DNA of 64,000 nt from Climacium dendroides (GCA_950106755.1 OX467086.1:17316001-17380000), one strand, 5' to 3'. Counted from the first letter of the stretch, positions 1 to 13,916 are shown. Numbers and translations: made by a program. Notes: generated from the letters alone by a model not told the origin.

Positions 1-205
1 CTACAAGTAGATCAAGAGATTTGCCAAAATGAAGAATTGAAGTCCAAACAAGAAGAAAAGTAAACATTAGAGAGTTGGAATTCAAATCAGCACTCAATGT
101 CAGTATGCAAAACCATGGGAAGAGAAGTCCAATAAATCCGACCTACTTTAGATTTCTACATCTGGAATCGAAGTTTGCTGATCCTCAAAACCCTCAAACC
201 TAGTT
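1..205. other. Unassigned flank
   Basis: I see no gene or repeat here. Homology to the sequence near 60465 begins at about 206, so this stretch lies outside the duplicated CACTA segment. Confidence 0.5.
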
Positions 206-3005
206 AACCTAGTGTACATGAAATCTTTCTTCTCTCATAAATCATGAACGTACCACACTCGATCGATTGCAACGTCAATTCCTCAACCAAATTTTAGATC
301 CTTAGTCATCATACACAATTGCAAAGTTTCTCGCTTCCTCTTTGAATGAATGAGTGACCTTGCTAGTTAGTTAAACCATCTTCTTCTTGCATAACTAAAT
401 AGATCTACATAATAAAATGAATCTAGCTAGAAGAGGGGTGAATAGTGTGTTGCAGCTCAAGCCAAAAGAAAAATGAACACAAACAAGGCTACCACAACGG
501 CTTTAGTAGTTGCCGCCATTATCTTCCATCGCCAACACCAGCACAAACTAGGTACTGTCCACCAACCCCACCTCAACCAAAACAAACTTGACTTTCTACC
601 ATGTGAGTGAGAAGAAACAAACCAGAAAGTGATGTATATTATGCCCAATAAAGGTGCACACCCCAAAAGGTACAGACTGAACACCAAGAATGCCACAACG
701 AGTGCTCCTTTGAATCCGTATGTACACGATCACTCAACCAGCTACCTCCAAGTTCAGCTTCAACCAAACGAGCTAGAGGACGCCCTCTTACACTCAAAAC
801 AACAAAACAGATAGAGAACGCCCTCCTGCATCCAAAAAAACAAAATAAATACATGACCTCCAAGTTCAACTTCAATAAAAAGAACTAGAGAATGCCTTCT
901 TGTACCAAAAACAACGAGACTAATACGTGGCTTCAAGTTTAGCTTCAATTGAAAGAACTAGAAAATGCCCTTTTGAAACAATGAAATAAACACTAATTGA
1001 AAACAAAGTTCAAAATTAAGAACACAAGGCAACGGAAAAGCATCATTGAGAGACAACAAACTCTCCTTGCAACTTTAGGGTTTTAGGAAGAAGCACCTCA
1101 AAAATATAAAACTTGCACCTTCTTTACCTCGCAGCACAATCCTGCAACCACAATTTTGGCACTAGAGTACCACTAAACTTGCGTTCACTCCAAAAAGAAC
1201 CAATAATAATGTAGCACTAAACTAATATTTCCTCAAGAGTGAACAAATACTAAACTAACACTAAACTAATATTGACTCATTAGTATGGATCACAACAAAG
1301 ATGATAGACAAAATAACAAAGCGGCGGCGACGAGAACACAACAAAGCGGTAGTGAAGGAGACAGAGAAGATAAACACTAGGTTGCTCTAGTCCACATATT
1401 TCACCTCATCATCCGTACACATGTCATCTCATCATAGGATGAATGACAAAGTAAACAACTTTCATCGACACATGGCACTACTGGAGTCCACAGGTGGGTG
1501 GAATGCCGCCACATGCATACCCTAAAAGTTCAATGGAGTTAATCAAGATAAAAAAGTTTCTAAGAAAATGTTCATTCTAAGAAAATTGAGGATGACACAG
1601 TTATCGTATACAACTTCACAATGCTCAAGTGCTACCTTCACTTTTGCCATTGTATGTCTGAATTGGATAGGTTTGAAGGTGGGTTTTACAGATGGGCGTG
1701 CCGACTAGTGACTTCTGGTTTAGCTACTCTAGAGGATGTATTTTCGTTACCTACTATTCCATCTTTAGTTAGAGGCATATAATTATCTGTAGAAGAGAGT
1801 GTCTTAGTAGCTGCAAGATATTGAGAGCATTTATAAATTGTAGATGTTTTGCATATGAACTGTAATCATTTGGTATTCAATTTTAGTTCGTTTTTTTGGC
1901 AATGAAGTCATCTTCTAGTTGCATCCTCATTGTTGTTTACTTGAACTGTAATTGTTTCTATAGTTGCATTGTAGTTGTTTTCTAGTTGCATTGTAGTTGA
2001 TTTGTAGTTGCATTGCAGTTGTTTTCTAGTTGCATTGCAGTTGCTTTGTAGTTGCACTGTAGTAATTTTGAAGTTGCATTGCAGTTGTTTTTTAGTTGCA
2101 TTATAGATGTCTTTTAGTTGCATTGTAATTGTTTTCTAGTTGCATTGTAGTTGAGTTGTCGTTGCATTGTAATTGTTTTGTAATAGTAGTATGGTGAAAT
2201 TTCATTTAAATTTATAACTCTTTAGGATCTTTAAAATGTAAATTTGTCCTACATATATGAAATCTACAACAATCCGATTTTTTATATGGCATAGTTAGAA
2301 ATCTATACCAATCCTAGATTCATAACATCTACAAGAGCCGTAGATGCCTAATATTTATTTATTTTGTAAATGTTTGTGACAGTGCAATATCTGAATCGTA
2401 ATACTAGTTGCATTGTAGTTGTATAGTTGAAGTGTTTTGTAGTTGCACTACAGTTGTCTGCATTGTAGCTGTATTGTAGTTGTTTTATAGTTGCACTATA
2501 ATTAGTTTGTAGTTGTACTATAGTTGTCGTGTAATTGCACTGTAGTTGTTTTATAGTTGTACTATAGTTGTATTGCAGTTGAGCTTTGGTCATTTTTCAA
2601 ACTATATCTGACTACAGTTTTATACGTTGAAGTCCTAGACCATACATCAACAACGTTGATGAACTTTGGATGTAGAGTGCTTCACATCTATACTTCTGTT
2701 ACTCTCTCGTAAAGCTTTCTAGTTGAACTACAGTCATTTTTCAAACTACATTTGACTACAATTTAATACATTGAAGTTCAGGATTGTACATCGACGACAT
2801 TGATATACTTCGGATGTAAAATGCTTCACATTTACTCTTCTGTTACTCTCTTGTAAAGTTACACATCATTCTACGACTATTTTGCAACTAGAACAAAGTA
2901 CACGACCAATTTGGTACAAATATAGAGGGCAACAGTTGTACGATAGTTATATAGGACACATAGTTGCATTCTAGTGGATTGCAGCGGACACGTTTTTTTT
3001 CTAGT
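206..3005 (+). mobile_element. CACTA (En/Spm) element, 3' part, internally deleted copy
   Basis: Positions 206-1490 and 1707-3005 match 60465-61740 and 62600-63955 closely and in the same order. The right end is TAGTG (about 3001-3005), the expected 3' terminus of CACTA elements, preceded by arrays of short subterminal repeats. The fuller copy at the right of the window carries a DUF4216 frame between the two homologous blocks. Here that stretch is replaced by about 200 bp of unrelated or deleted sequence (about 1495-1707), so this copy lacks the transposase fragment. I did not find the CACTA 5' end. Confidence 0.6.
1908..2600 (+). repeat. CACTA subterminal repeat array
   Basis: There are dozens of degenerate copies of a 15-20-bp unit of the type TAGTTGCATTGTAGTTGTTT, oriented alike. 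Arrays like this just inside the termini are typical of CACTA elements and bind the element's own DNA-binding protein in characterised cases. Open frames here are only translations of the repeat. Confidence 0.6.
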
Positions 3006-3514
3006 GAAGGTTTTCCATTGGATCTGATTCTTTTGGATATTGCATGATGATGGTAATGTCACCTATTAGTTGCACACGACATTTGTGTTGTTCCCCATGA
3101 TATAAATCATTTACGTATGAAGAATCTATTTCTGGTTCAAATATCCAAGAACCTTGCAAGTACTAACAACTCTCTAGCAACGCCATCTTTGATTGCATTT
3201 CTTCATCAAAATGTTCTTCACACTTGAGTGTCGTCCAAGACTCCTGCCCAAGTATAATGCGAGGCTTATCCAGACCGACAAAAAGATACACATGGTGGGA
3301 AAAGAAATACAACATTCTATCGTAAAATTGATGACATCTAGTTCTGTAGTTGTTGAAAAACCTTGTTGTAGTCTTCGCTTGACCACTCTTCGTCCACCCC
3401 CTCTGAACCACAACGTCAACAATAAAAAATCCATAAACGTGGTTTCCCGAGCTCCACATACTCGTCCTCAAAAAATCCTCCTCTACACCTTACATGAAGC
3501 AATCTTTCTCTTCC

Positions 3515-4400
3515 TTATTGTTGAACAAGGGAAAGTGCGACTTGCCAATCCCATCGAGTATTCGATACGTTCTCTACATCCCGACCATAGCCTGCATATC
3601 CTTTGCAACTTGCTTTAATGTCCAGAAAATGTTGTCTCACGAATACTGAAATTAGATTCTCAAAATTGCTAAGCGTTTGAACAGTCTTCACAAAAGGTGA
3701 ATACCACAAGGTCTTCATATCAATATTTAATGTCTTCCCCATCAACGTGAATTGCCTTCCCTGTTCATCTCCATATTTGCTAGCATCTATAGCAAAGAAA
3801 TCATCCATAGACAATGAATTCACATCCCTTGTTTGTACCATCACGAATTGAATTTGGTTTCTCACCGCATCTTTTCTTTGTATACGTCCTATTGCATATG
3901 CCACAGTACCTTTGGGAGGATTTGTAGAAGTAGCGTTATTGAAATAGTATTGTTGTAGAGCTCGCTTTCTATTAACTACATTTTTAGCTGCCATTCACTT
4001 GACCACCCGTAGATATGTTTCTTTAGAGACTTTGTTGAGAGGCCTCCACCACGTTTTCTCCATCTTTTTTCTTTTTGGATTCGCATCTACACTTCCATCA
4101 AGATTTCGATCCCTTGCCATCTTTTTCCACCTGTCCTTTGCTTTTTTACTGAAAAATAACTTTCCTTCTTCATAATCTTTGTACACTTGTAGAATCGCTT
4201 CATACAATTCTTCATCTTTATTCCAAGCATGGTGTGTATAGTCGATCATCTTCTTCGACAATTCCCCCAATGACATGTGCTTTGGTAAATCTTGACTCGA
4301 GTGTAGCGCACTTGCTGCCATAGTCAATGCCTTTGCTCTATACGCATCATCAACTTTAGCTGTAGCACTAGGGCTTCCACATGCTTTTCAGATGTCATGC
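3515..4400 (-). pseudogene. C-terminal portion of the ParB-like transposon pseudogene
   Basis: Two open stretches (4327-3995 and 3994-3515) lie in one frame and are separated only by a TGA at 3997-3995, consistent with an old CGA. Together they give about 270 residues: a lysine-rich helical part (KKAKDRWKKMARDRN) followed by a segment containing RWDWQVALSLVQQ. The frame appears to shift near 4360, and again near 3500, where another open piece (3471-3163, with VEEDFLRTSMWSSGNHVYGF) takes over. I do not recognise a family. Its position, just after the DGQH-bearing part once the inserted transposon is removed, makes it the same gene. Confidence 0.5.
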
Positions 4401-6852
4401 TGTCATGTTATAAATCAGTACATATAGTAAAAACATATTATTATATGTTTTGTTCAATAACTTCATAGTGAAGCTATGGATTGAGAAGCTTGAAGGTGAC
4501 GTTGTCCTGTAAAGATATATAAGTGGATGGATTTGCCTTAAACCTTTATTCAACCTTATTAGTGAGTTTGTTATCTACTTTGTAGTTCAAATGTCGAATT
4601 GGAGGATTTTTTCTGAGTCTCAAGATGAAGAGCCTCAACCGGACGTTAAGTTTGAGCTTTCACTTTCACAACTGCCGGATCAACCTCTTTTGTCGTGAGA
4701 TTTTAGACGTCCTCGAGAAGAAGCCGGACCATCTCGACCGCCAAAACAACCTCGTGTGGAGCGGCAATGGCACGGTAATTTAGATGCCGAAGCTCGAGCG
4801 TTGGTGATCTTACTTTAAGTTGGATGTGTTGAACTAGGCATTCGTGAAGTGACGTTCGAGGCGAGTTATGAAGGCAAGAACATGGACCAATAATTTTGTA
4901 TGGCTCGGCCTGTGGAGGATAGTCATGGCCACCAACGATGGTTGGAAGGGCCTGTCAACCCTTTGACAAAGGCTGAGCGTGCAGAATATGTTGCCGCTAC
5001 CGTCAAACGCATTCTCAAGTTTCTTCAAATGGAGTGAAGCTTGATTGAAACTTTATTTTTTTACCTCTAGTTGATATTTGTTAAGTTTTAATTCTTAAAG
5101 TTATGTTTTGAGTGTTTATTGAAATCACAGTGAGTGATTGTATTTGCTAGAAGTGAAATTGGGATTAGAATTTTAGTTAAAAGAGGACTACAGTTTGGAG
5201 TGAGTGTAAATGGGGATGTGGTTAGAATGTTTGGTGGGCCTTGGTAGGGGCATGGGCTGAAGTGCCCCTACCTCTCACCTTAGATGGGGAGGAAAAGGTG
5301 GAGGAGAGGAATCTTATCTAATAGGGAGTTGGAGTTTGAGAGGGTTGTTGTTGGTTTTGAGAAGGAGATTTTGGGTTGATGTAGCTCATTGAGCATTGAA
5401 CCTTTGGAATTGAAACTTTGGCATCTGATTTTTTGTGATGAGACCTTTCCAAATTGTGCTTGCAAGTTGTATTTGGGCTTATGAATCAAAAGTTATAGAG
5501 TTTTGAAGTTGAGAGGACCGAAGGCCTTCCATTGAGAAGAGAAGAGGCTTCTTTGAGCCATAACTTTTGGAATATTTTTCATTTTGTCTTGAGATTTGGA
5601 GGGAGTGTATATCATTGTAATAGATTTTCAAAAAGTCATCACTCATCTGATTTGAAGTTTGGAAGAGAAAGCTATGAGGAGTTTAAGGTCTGAAGAAAAG
5701 TTGGGGTTTGGAAGGAGAAAGGCCATGACTTGGAGCGACTACAACTTGGTGTGTGCTTTTCATAAGGTCTTGAGAATTCTTGTGGAGTTAGTTTGCAAAA
5801 TTGTCTATCCATAATGAGTTCATTCACTTGATTTGGATTCTTATTGAAGAAGTTATGAAGTATAGAAGATAGGAAGGAGGGCTGCCTTCATAGTTTAGAA
5901 ACCCGAGACTTTGTTCTTTAATAACTTTTGGACAGAGTCTTAGTTTCTTATGAAACTTTCTGAAGCTGTGGATATTAGTGTTAGAATTCTAAATTGCTAT
6001 TACACTTGCAATTTGGATTTGTAGTTCAAAAGTTATAGAAGAATTTAGAGGCAGTAGTTGGTTGCCAAGGGATTTAAGGGACCTCTACTTTGCACTCTAA
6101 TAACTTTTGGACAATAGTTTGAATAGAATTGAGATTTAGAGGGAGTTTTTCTTGTGAAGTTATCTTTCCAAAACGCTATTATACTAAGCATTTGAAGACT
6201 TAGGCCATCTGTAACACTAGGAAAAAGATTGTAGCTAGTGGGAGGAGAAGTTATTTAGTATTCTTTGGGGTTCTTTGGGGTTCTTTTGAAGACTTGAAGA
6301 TTCAAGGGCTGTACATGCCGAGGACCTAGCCGTGTACTGTGGCTTGTAGCTTTGTTATTCCTGGCCAGCTTTGGAGGCCCGTTGTCTTTTATTGTTTTTC
6401 CAATCCGGATTTGGAGGATCGTTGCATTTAATTCTACATTGTAAACCTGTTGCAGGCTAAGTGGAAATCCAACTTAAACTCTTTTTGTGTTGTGGGCGAC
6501 AAAGTGGGGTTGATCACCCACATGGTCGAATCTTATGTTGTTCTCATTGGTAAGGCTGGATTAATGACCAGTTGATCGGTGAATTTGAAGTTTAGGAGCC
6601 CATCATTCGGACGGCAGCTCGTGTTTTGCTGTCCCGTTTTACCTGTCCGAAAACTTGTTTTTTATTACACACCTTTACCTAGGCCCTTTAGAGCCACTAC
6701 ATGATAGGATGGGTGAAGATTGGGTGAAGATTCGAGTTTGAAGACTTTGAAGACCAAGAGAAGATACGTGTTAGAAGAATCTCTATCAAAGCACAATAAC
6801 TAGCAGCCAGACACTTCGCGTGTTCTCTAAGCGCACCCCTCTCACCACAACA
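4401..6852 (+). mobile_element. TGTCGTG-family transposon, copy 1
   Basis: This 2452-bp element begins TGTCATG and ends CACAACA, degraded forms of the family termini TGTCGTG and CACGACA. The flanks are ATGC (4397-4400) and ACGC (6853-6856), a 4-bp duplication with one C/T difference. It carries the family reading frame near its 5' end and then about 1.8 kb of non-coding sequence. The last 250 bp, with CCCGTTTTACCTGTCCGA, is conserved in copies 2, 4 and 5. It interrupts the ParB-like pseudogene. The absence of long terminal repeats argues against an LTR element. Confidence 0.7.
4591..5037 (+). pseudogene. TGTCGTG-family 148-codon frame, broken (copy 1)
   Basis: The frame opens with MSNWRIFSESQDEEPQPD and closes with RILKFLQME. 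It contains one TGA (after PLLS) and two TAA codons; TGA fits CGA and TAA fits CAA in related copies. The middle is proline/arginine rich (PSRPPKQPRVERQWHGNLD). The C-terminal 80 residues are the most conserved between copies (VGCVE, GHQRWLEGPVNPLTKAERAEYV). I do not recognise a known domain. It is far too short to be a typical transposase. Confidence 0.6.
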
Positions 6853-8786
6853 ACGCATTTGATTAAGTTCTCATAATACATACTAAAGAACATCCTATCA
6901 AACTCCCTTGCATTTATTTTGACTGATGTTTTGATTTAGAATTGTGGGTTGTTGTATACCACGAACTTAGCTTTCCGTAAGAAGCACGTGAAGTACTCAT
7001 CATTTGACATAATACCTTCTTGATTTTTTTTGAGCTTGTTTACAAGCACCAACTATATGTTGTCCATCAACCGGTTCCCACACAATATTATTCTACAACC
7101 AAATTGTCCTTGATACAGTACTTGAGAGGGATGGATCTGCAAGGTTGTGCCTCAAAAATGTTGTTTCAAATTCCCATACAGCACCTTCATGACTGAAAGA
7201 AACCTCAACCATCTGAACTTCCCTCCTCATCATTTGTAACCTCATGTCGATATGCAATAGGATGGAGCGTTATTGTACTAATTATATCGGCTTCTGATCC
7301 CTTCATTCACTCACCATTCCATTAGCACCCTATCATTGGTCTCTCCATTTATTACATGGTGAATGTTATCAATGCTGGCATAAAAAAAATATCATGTCCC
7401 CAAATGTATCCAACCTTATACTCAATCTCCATGGGAAAAATCACAAGTGATTTCGTAATATATCTTACCAATACACTTCTAGATCCCCCCTTTGGTTTTC
7501 TCTCTAATGAATCGTCCTCAAGAACATCTTTGCCATCATTGCCTTGTGGAGAAGATCCTCACATGGTTGTTCTTTGTCGATGTCTCTACACTGCAGAATG
7601 AGTGCGGATACTTCGCTCTTCTTGTGACTTTGTACGTAAGGTATGAAGCTTGTGCTGCTCCTTTTGGTTGCCCACTACTGTAGAAGGTTGTTGTTCTATC
7701 TTTCCACCTCGAACTCTACTAGCACCTTGTCCTCTGCCAATACCTTGTCCCCTTCCAATACCTCATCCTGGAGTGACGTTAGGTCTTCTAACATTCATAT
7801 TGGCAATAACAACACATGACCTATATATTCGACTTCCAGAATCCACCTTTGTAGGTCTTGATGTTGAACCAACTTCAGTGACTATGATAGAAGCTCCAAC
7901 TTCAATTGGATTTTGAAGTTCTATGGCAACCAGTTCTTTTGTTGCTGTAGTGGTTTGAAATGCAGTTTGATTAGCTTGCAATGACTCTTTTCCAACCTCC
8001 ATCTCTACTACTATTGGCATCACTAATGCACTTTTTTGTACTAACGCCTCTTCATGTTCATGAGTTTCAGTTTCTATTGAAGGCACCACTTCAACATTCT
8101 CTATGGTAGATTGAAGGCGTTGACGATGACCACTCTATCTTTTAGAAATTCCCCCCTCATTCACATTTGCTCCAATTCCCGCTTTAATAGCATCTCGCTT
8201 TTGGTTTTGTTCAGATGGAGGTGTCCAATTCTCTTTCAAAGGGGTTGTAAAAACCCAGTATATATGATCCATATCTTCAATTTCTCTAGGGGGAGCTCAC
8301 TCTTCAGCAACAACATCATCACTGTTTTGAGGATCTTTATAACTTTTGATCTCCATGTATCAAGCACGTACTTCAAATACTTGCTCGGAGGTCAATTCTT
8401 TGAATTTTTGAATAGATGCCTCTCTCTGATCTTTCAAATCATTGGACATACTATTCCAAAATTTCACCAATGTCTTCACACCATATAAAGGTGACAGATT
8501 GAGGAGAAGCTCTGGTGGAATAGGTGCCATCATGAGCTTCTTTTGCAATTTGTACTTTTCTAATACTGTTTCTCTATTGGTGACAGACATAGTCAATCCT
8601 CCTTCTATGGTGCCTGCAAGACTCTCAATGACTCCAACAGAGGATCCTAAAGTTGCCTAGTATTGTCCTTTCTCTATCGCAAACTCCGTGATCCATAACA
8701 TCGGTTTTTCATGACCATTTGCTACAAACCACCAACCATCAACCATGCTCCAACCACTTTGAATGTACTTTGGGTGCCATAATGCC

Positions 8787-11689
8787 CTACAAAAAGAAAA
8801 ATAAATATAATTCATTAATTGATAATTGTTAATCTTGTGAGGTTCAAAATTTATATTTGAATATCAACGACTATAATGACAACACTATTTGAAATACATG
8901 CAATTATACTCTTAAAGGTTGTAGTTACTTTACAATTGCACGAAACTTGTAGCTACAATTCACTATGAATATAGAGTGAACATTAGCAATGACCAATTGC
9001 AATTGATAATTTCTCCAAATAATGCAATCACAAGAGCCAATGCAAACTATCTTATCAAGAACTCGTGCTCTACACATATGACAGAAAACCACTATTGCTT
9101 CTTATAATTTATTGAATCCATCATCGTCAATGTTAAACACTTTCAATATAAAAAAAAATACACCTCCTTCCTATATAGATTACAATTTTTTTTTTCTTTA
9201 TGTGCCTTCAAATATTATACTATGTAAAGCAATTCAGATTAAAGAATAGAAAAGATGAATTACAAAATAACCTAAAAATAACAACTACTTCATGACTAAA
9301 TTATAACTACATCTTTATTGACATGAAGATAAAATACATACATGTTTACAATTGTCATCATATGCCACCCTGATGTTGACATTCCATTCATATGTACTAA
9401 TAGATCATGCACAATGTTGTGCTCTACACCACAAGGCTTATAGTTTTTTGGTTTTTAGTGAACAATATGTTCATGCATTTGACAAATAAAACATTCATAC
9501 TTGTAATAGGACTATTGCATAAAAGTAGAACAACTTCAATATGAAAAAATGAACATATAAACCATTTCTACAACATATTCATGATTTTTCATCTACTTTT
9601 CATCCAAAATGAAATTGAACTGTCACTCTAATGCCACCAAGAATACTTTGATTCACTAAGTTCTTAAATACCTACAAGTACACAATCATGCAATACAATT
9701 GATTAATTGTGTATTCAAGAGATATCCAATTCTTTTAAAATTTAAATACCACTTACATCATATAGTATGTGGGTTTGAAGTGAAGACAAATAGTTCTCAT
9801 AATCCTATCCTAAGCAAACTACAAAACTTCATATTCTTAGAAGTTCACAAATCAATTGTATGAATTGTCAAATAATAGTTCCATATGTTGATTTACATGC
9901 ACCTTAAAAAAATAACTTCCATATTGTATGGAACTATCATAGCATCCAAAACATAAATTTTCAAATTTTTGCAAAATAGAATGGAAATATAAAATCACAT
10001 TGTCTACTACTTATACTTGTACATGAGTAGGATTTCAAATTTTTAAATATATCCCACCTTGTCCTCTATTAGTTTTTTTCCATTCAATAATGATAAACTC
10101 AATGAAATTATTAAAATTCCAAATTCTATGTCCTTCTCATTCAAATGTTGTGTTCTACCATTTACTAGTGGCGAAACTTCCTTCACAATCTAAAAGTTAA
10201 ACACAATAATGATGAAACAAAGACCTCTCTACAAAATGGGCATACAGAAGAAAGAATTTTGATTACAAACTTGTTAATGTAATTGTTGCATGCAAATCTA
10301 CAAACAAGCACAGCGCACTAGCTCTTTTTGAAGTTGAAATTTACGTTCCTCAAGTATGTCGCATTCGTTCTCCTCCAAATATCTATAACATGCACGCACA
10401 TAATCAACATGCATACTATGCCTTTCCTTTTGGAAAAAAAACTAATAACACAAAATTCTTTGCTAGTGGAAAAACATCATTCACCTTTTAAGGATTGAAT
10501 ATACTAATACTGAAACAAACAATTTTGTAGAAAAAGTTTTAACATAACTACAAGTTCAAAGAGTGAACTTGCTATGGATATGATTGTTTATACAAAGTCC
10601 AATAATAGCCACAAAACACAAACACTCTTTTTACTTCACATTCAATTTCCTAAAGTATGTGAAGTTCGTTATCCTTCCAAAATGTGCTACGTCAAATCAT
10701 ATGATCAATGTGCACACCTTATCTTCCCTTTCCAAGAAAATGGTTTCTACACACATGAGACTCTTTGAGTTTAAACTATTAAGAAACACAACATTTATTT
10801 CAAGAAACGACTCTTTTTTTAAAATATTCTTAATAGAAAGAAAACTTATACTTCATGATCAATGATAGTACTCTACTTTTTCACTTCTTCATGCACATTG
10901 AGTACAAACAAATGAAGTGGACCATAAAGAAAATAAGTACTTTACATTACCCATGTAAAGTTTTAAACCAAAGATGCAATCTACATTAATTTCAAATGAA
11001 TAGGTGCACTACGTACATTTCAAATTTTTTGTATATTTTTCAAAAACCATCCGCAAAAATAGACATTGAATAAGTTAGATATCACACATGAAAAGATAGC
11101 AAAAACATATACTTCTAGATAGCCTTTCAATCATTACTAATTATGAGATTGATTTGGTACATGACTAAATAAGAGGGTTACACGAATGACAAATTAAGTT
11201 CCATTATTTCAGCCTTATGTGCACATATCAAATTGATTGAAGACATGAATTGACATTCCTTTTCTTACAAAACTAATTTAATGAATTGTCCTAAGAAGGA
11301 GTTAGAGGAAGAACTAGATGTGGATTCTGCAATTCCTCTTGCATTTCTAAGTACTTGTTTAGCACGAAAGATTGTAAAGCTACCTCTCCTAGTTTTGAGT
11401 TTCCACGCTTTTCATTCCCCCCAAAAGACCTGTTACATCCAATTGTACAGTAAACATCTCTAGTAGTACTTCCTTCTCTAATGATGTTCATGAAAACGAC
11501 ATTGAACCATTAGCACTCCCTCTAATTGTAAGCAATAATTACCTTCAAGAAACTACAAATTTTAAGAAATATGTTCACATGCAATACATGAATATGACAA
11601 TTGACAAATAATTCATGGAGTGCTCTTAATTAAGTATAGCAAGTCAAATTCAATCGTACCTAAGCAATCATTCTATACAAAAAACAATT
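8787..11689. other. AT-rich stretch without a recognisable gene
   Basis: Very AT-rich sequence with short open frames that look random. The 8787-8800 part is the polypyrimidine tract before the splice acceptor of the pseudogene to the left. A segment at about 11290-11480 resembles 13540-13720. Confidence 0.5.
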
Positions 11690-13720
11690 TAATTAGATGC
11701 CAATTGCATAAGGGCTATTCTAAAAATGAACTAGAAATTTAAACTATCAATTAGGCTTTGTACACAAGGAAACAAGTTCTAAAGTATTCCAGAGAAAAAC
11801 ACGTCTCAACTTCTAAAATTCAAAACTAATTCAAGAATTGGTCAAAATAAAACAAAAAAAATTTAAATAAGTGCCAATTGCATGTGGGCTCATCTACAAA
11901 TGAACTAAAAATTGGAACTAATAATTAGACTTTGTATAAAATAAAACTACGTCGACTGTCTCCTATAGTGAACCATGTCTCAACTTCTCAAACTGAAAAC
12001 TAATTCCCACACTGTTCAAAAGGAAAATAACAATATTTTAGTACATTCTATTTGCATGTGGGTTCCTTTAAATATGAACTACTCTTTTAAACTAGCAATT
12101 ATGCACCGTTTAAAAGGAAACTCCCTAAAGAGACTTCTAGAGAGATACATGTCTCCTAACTTCTAAAATTGAAAACTAATTCCAAGAGTGTTCACAAGGA
12201 AAATAAAGAAAATGAATTAGATACCTTTTGCATGTGGCCTCCTCTAAAAATGACCTACAAGTTGAAACTAGCAATTTAACTTTCTACACATAGGAGCAAG
12301 CTCAAAAGTCTTCTACAGAGAAGTATGTTTTACCTTTAGAATTCCCTAACTAATTCCATGAGTGTTGAAGAGAAAATAAACATGCTGAATTCCATTGGCC
12401 TTCCTCTAAAAATTAACTTAAAATTGAAATTAGGAATTGTACTTTGTATAGAAGGTAGCAACCTCAAGAATTATTTAGAGAGAACCATGTCTCAACTTCT
12501 TATATCCAAAACTAATTCCAATTGTGTTTAATGGAAAAAGAAAAGATGAATTACATGGCAATTCAAGGGAGGCTTCTTCAAAAATGAACTTGCAATTGCA
12601 ACTAGCAATTAGGCTTTAATAAAAAGGCAATAGCCTCGAAAATGCCCTATAGAAAACTATGTATGAACTTAAAAAATTCATAACACCACTACCAAGTATT
12701 AATAAGTAAATAAGCAATTTCAATTAGGTGGAAATTCCTTGTGGGCTTCTCTAAAAATTAACTGACAATAAAAACTATCAATTTGGCTTCATACAGTAGA
12801 TAGGAAGATTAAGAATGTTGTAGAGAGAACTATGTCTCAACTTCAAAAACACCTAACCAATTCAAAAAGTGTTAATAAGAAAATCAACAAAATTACTTAC
12901 ATTACAATTCGATAAGCTTTTGTATGAAAATTTCATAAATTCTTTAAAAACTAATTGAGCTTCTTCCAATAGGCCATGAACAAGAATTTTCAACACTATT
13001 TGAGCTAATTCAAACAAGCTATAAACTCTTAAATAGTCTTTGTAATAGTAAACCATGATAATCATAATGCCATCTTCTTCCCCAAAACATCTTTGATAGT
13101 AAGTTTCAAATAATTGTAATTTTACATTACAAACCATAAGTTTTTGCATGCCATTACAACTACTAGTAATGTTTTTTTCTATAAATCTTCAGGGAAATAT
13201 CTATACGGTTCTTTCTTTTTAATTAGTTGTAGGACTTTGTAAACATAATTCATAAGTCAAAAAATAAATTATCACTAAAACCACATCTCATTTTGCATTG
13301 AGACTACAATATGTAAATGTCCATCAACGTAATGTACAATGTGAATTTCCAAAGTTGGTTTTAAAATGTACATTGGTGGGATGTGAAGAGAAAACAAAAA
13401 ATTATAAGTTAAAGAAATCATAATTTAGTAATTCATTTTGAAAATTTCATGTTAGAGAAATATATATATCATAGCTTATGAAATGAACTTAAATCTCTTC
13501 TTCAAAAAGACTTCATCAAAAAATTGCCAATTGAAGAAATTCATGAGATCACTTGATGTGGATGCCGTAGTTGCTCTTGCATCTACAAGTACCCTTAAGG
13601 CATGAGGGACTGTCAAGAAAATTGTCTTTGTCAGAGTCCTCTATGCTCCTAAATATGCCCTTCCGATCTATCACAACCAGTAGTTTAGAAAAAGAAAAAC
13701 TAATTCAAGTACATGATAAT
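11290..13720. repeat. Dispersed direct repeat pair about 2.25 kb apart
   Basis: The segment at 11290-11480 (GATGTGGATTCTGCAATTCC) and the one at 13540-13720 (GATGTGGATGCCGTAGTTGC) are related in order and orientation. They bracket the satellite array, which suggests a larger duplicated unit. Confidence 0.4.
11690..12905. repeat. Degenerate satellite array, about 170-180-bp unit
   Basis: About seven diverged units follow each other. Each carries in order: a TGCCAATTGCATG-like stretch, TAAAAATGAACTA, TAGCAATTAGGCTTTGTA, GAGAGAACCATGTCTCAACTTC, and AAAACTAATTCCAAGAGTGTT. Unit starts lie near 11690, 11865, 12035, 12215, 12390, 12545 and 12720. Similar sequence reappears to the right of the 21-kb element near 34980-35040, consistent with that element having inserted into this repeat terrain. 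Confidence 0.6.
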
Positions 13721-13916
13721 TTCATGTCACTTCCAGAATATCTAAACTACAAAACGTTCCTACTACATTAATGTTGTACGAAATGCAATTAGCAAAACAC
13801 TCTTCCAGTGAGTTTTTTGTTGGAACTTTGAAAATTCATAAGTAGTTGTACAAGTTTCCAAATAATAAGAAACAAATACAATTAGTTTCCAATGCCATGA
13901 CAACTCTTAAAAAAAG

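Larger units (their letters stand above)
3163..8786 (-). pseudogene. Transposon gene with ParB-like DGQH motif, broken, split by a transposon
   Basis: Reading leftwards, a coding stretch begins after a splice acceptor (TTTTTGTAG, exon from 8786). It includes residues such as ALWHPKYIQSGWSMVDGWWF. The frame continues to about 7356 with TAG or TGA codons at several points (for example 8360-8362 and 7763-7765), and an RG-rich tail GIGRGQGIGRGQG near 7740. A further segment near 7080-7047 reads WEPVDGQHIVGACKQAQ, like the DGQH signature of ParB/DGQHR proteins and like NGQHSITASK in the gene at 15611-21698. The gene is then split by transposon copy 1 (4401-6852) and resumes at 4400-3515 with an in-frame TGA at 3995-3997. 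A frame-shifted tail runs to 3163. It has several frameshifts and stops and is clearly dead. The function of the C-terminal part is not recognised. Confidence 0.55.

Noticed and set aside
206..1490. Genes in the left CACTA-associated block (for example frames at 457-948)
   Set aside because: The frames start at non-ATG codons, are not preserved in the matching copy at 60465-61740, and show no motif.
1908..2593. Asn/Gln-rich protein-coding frames
   Set aside because: They are translations of the CACTA subterminal repeats.
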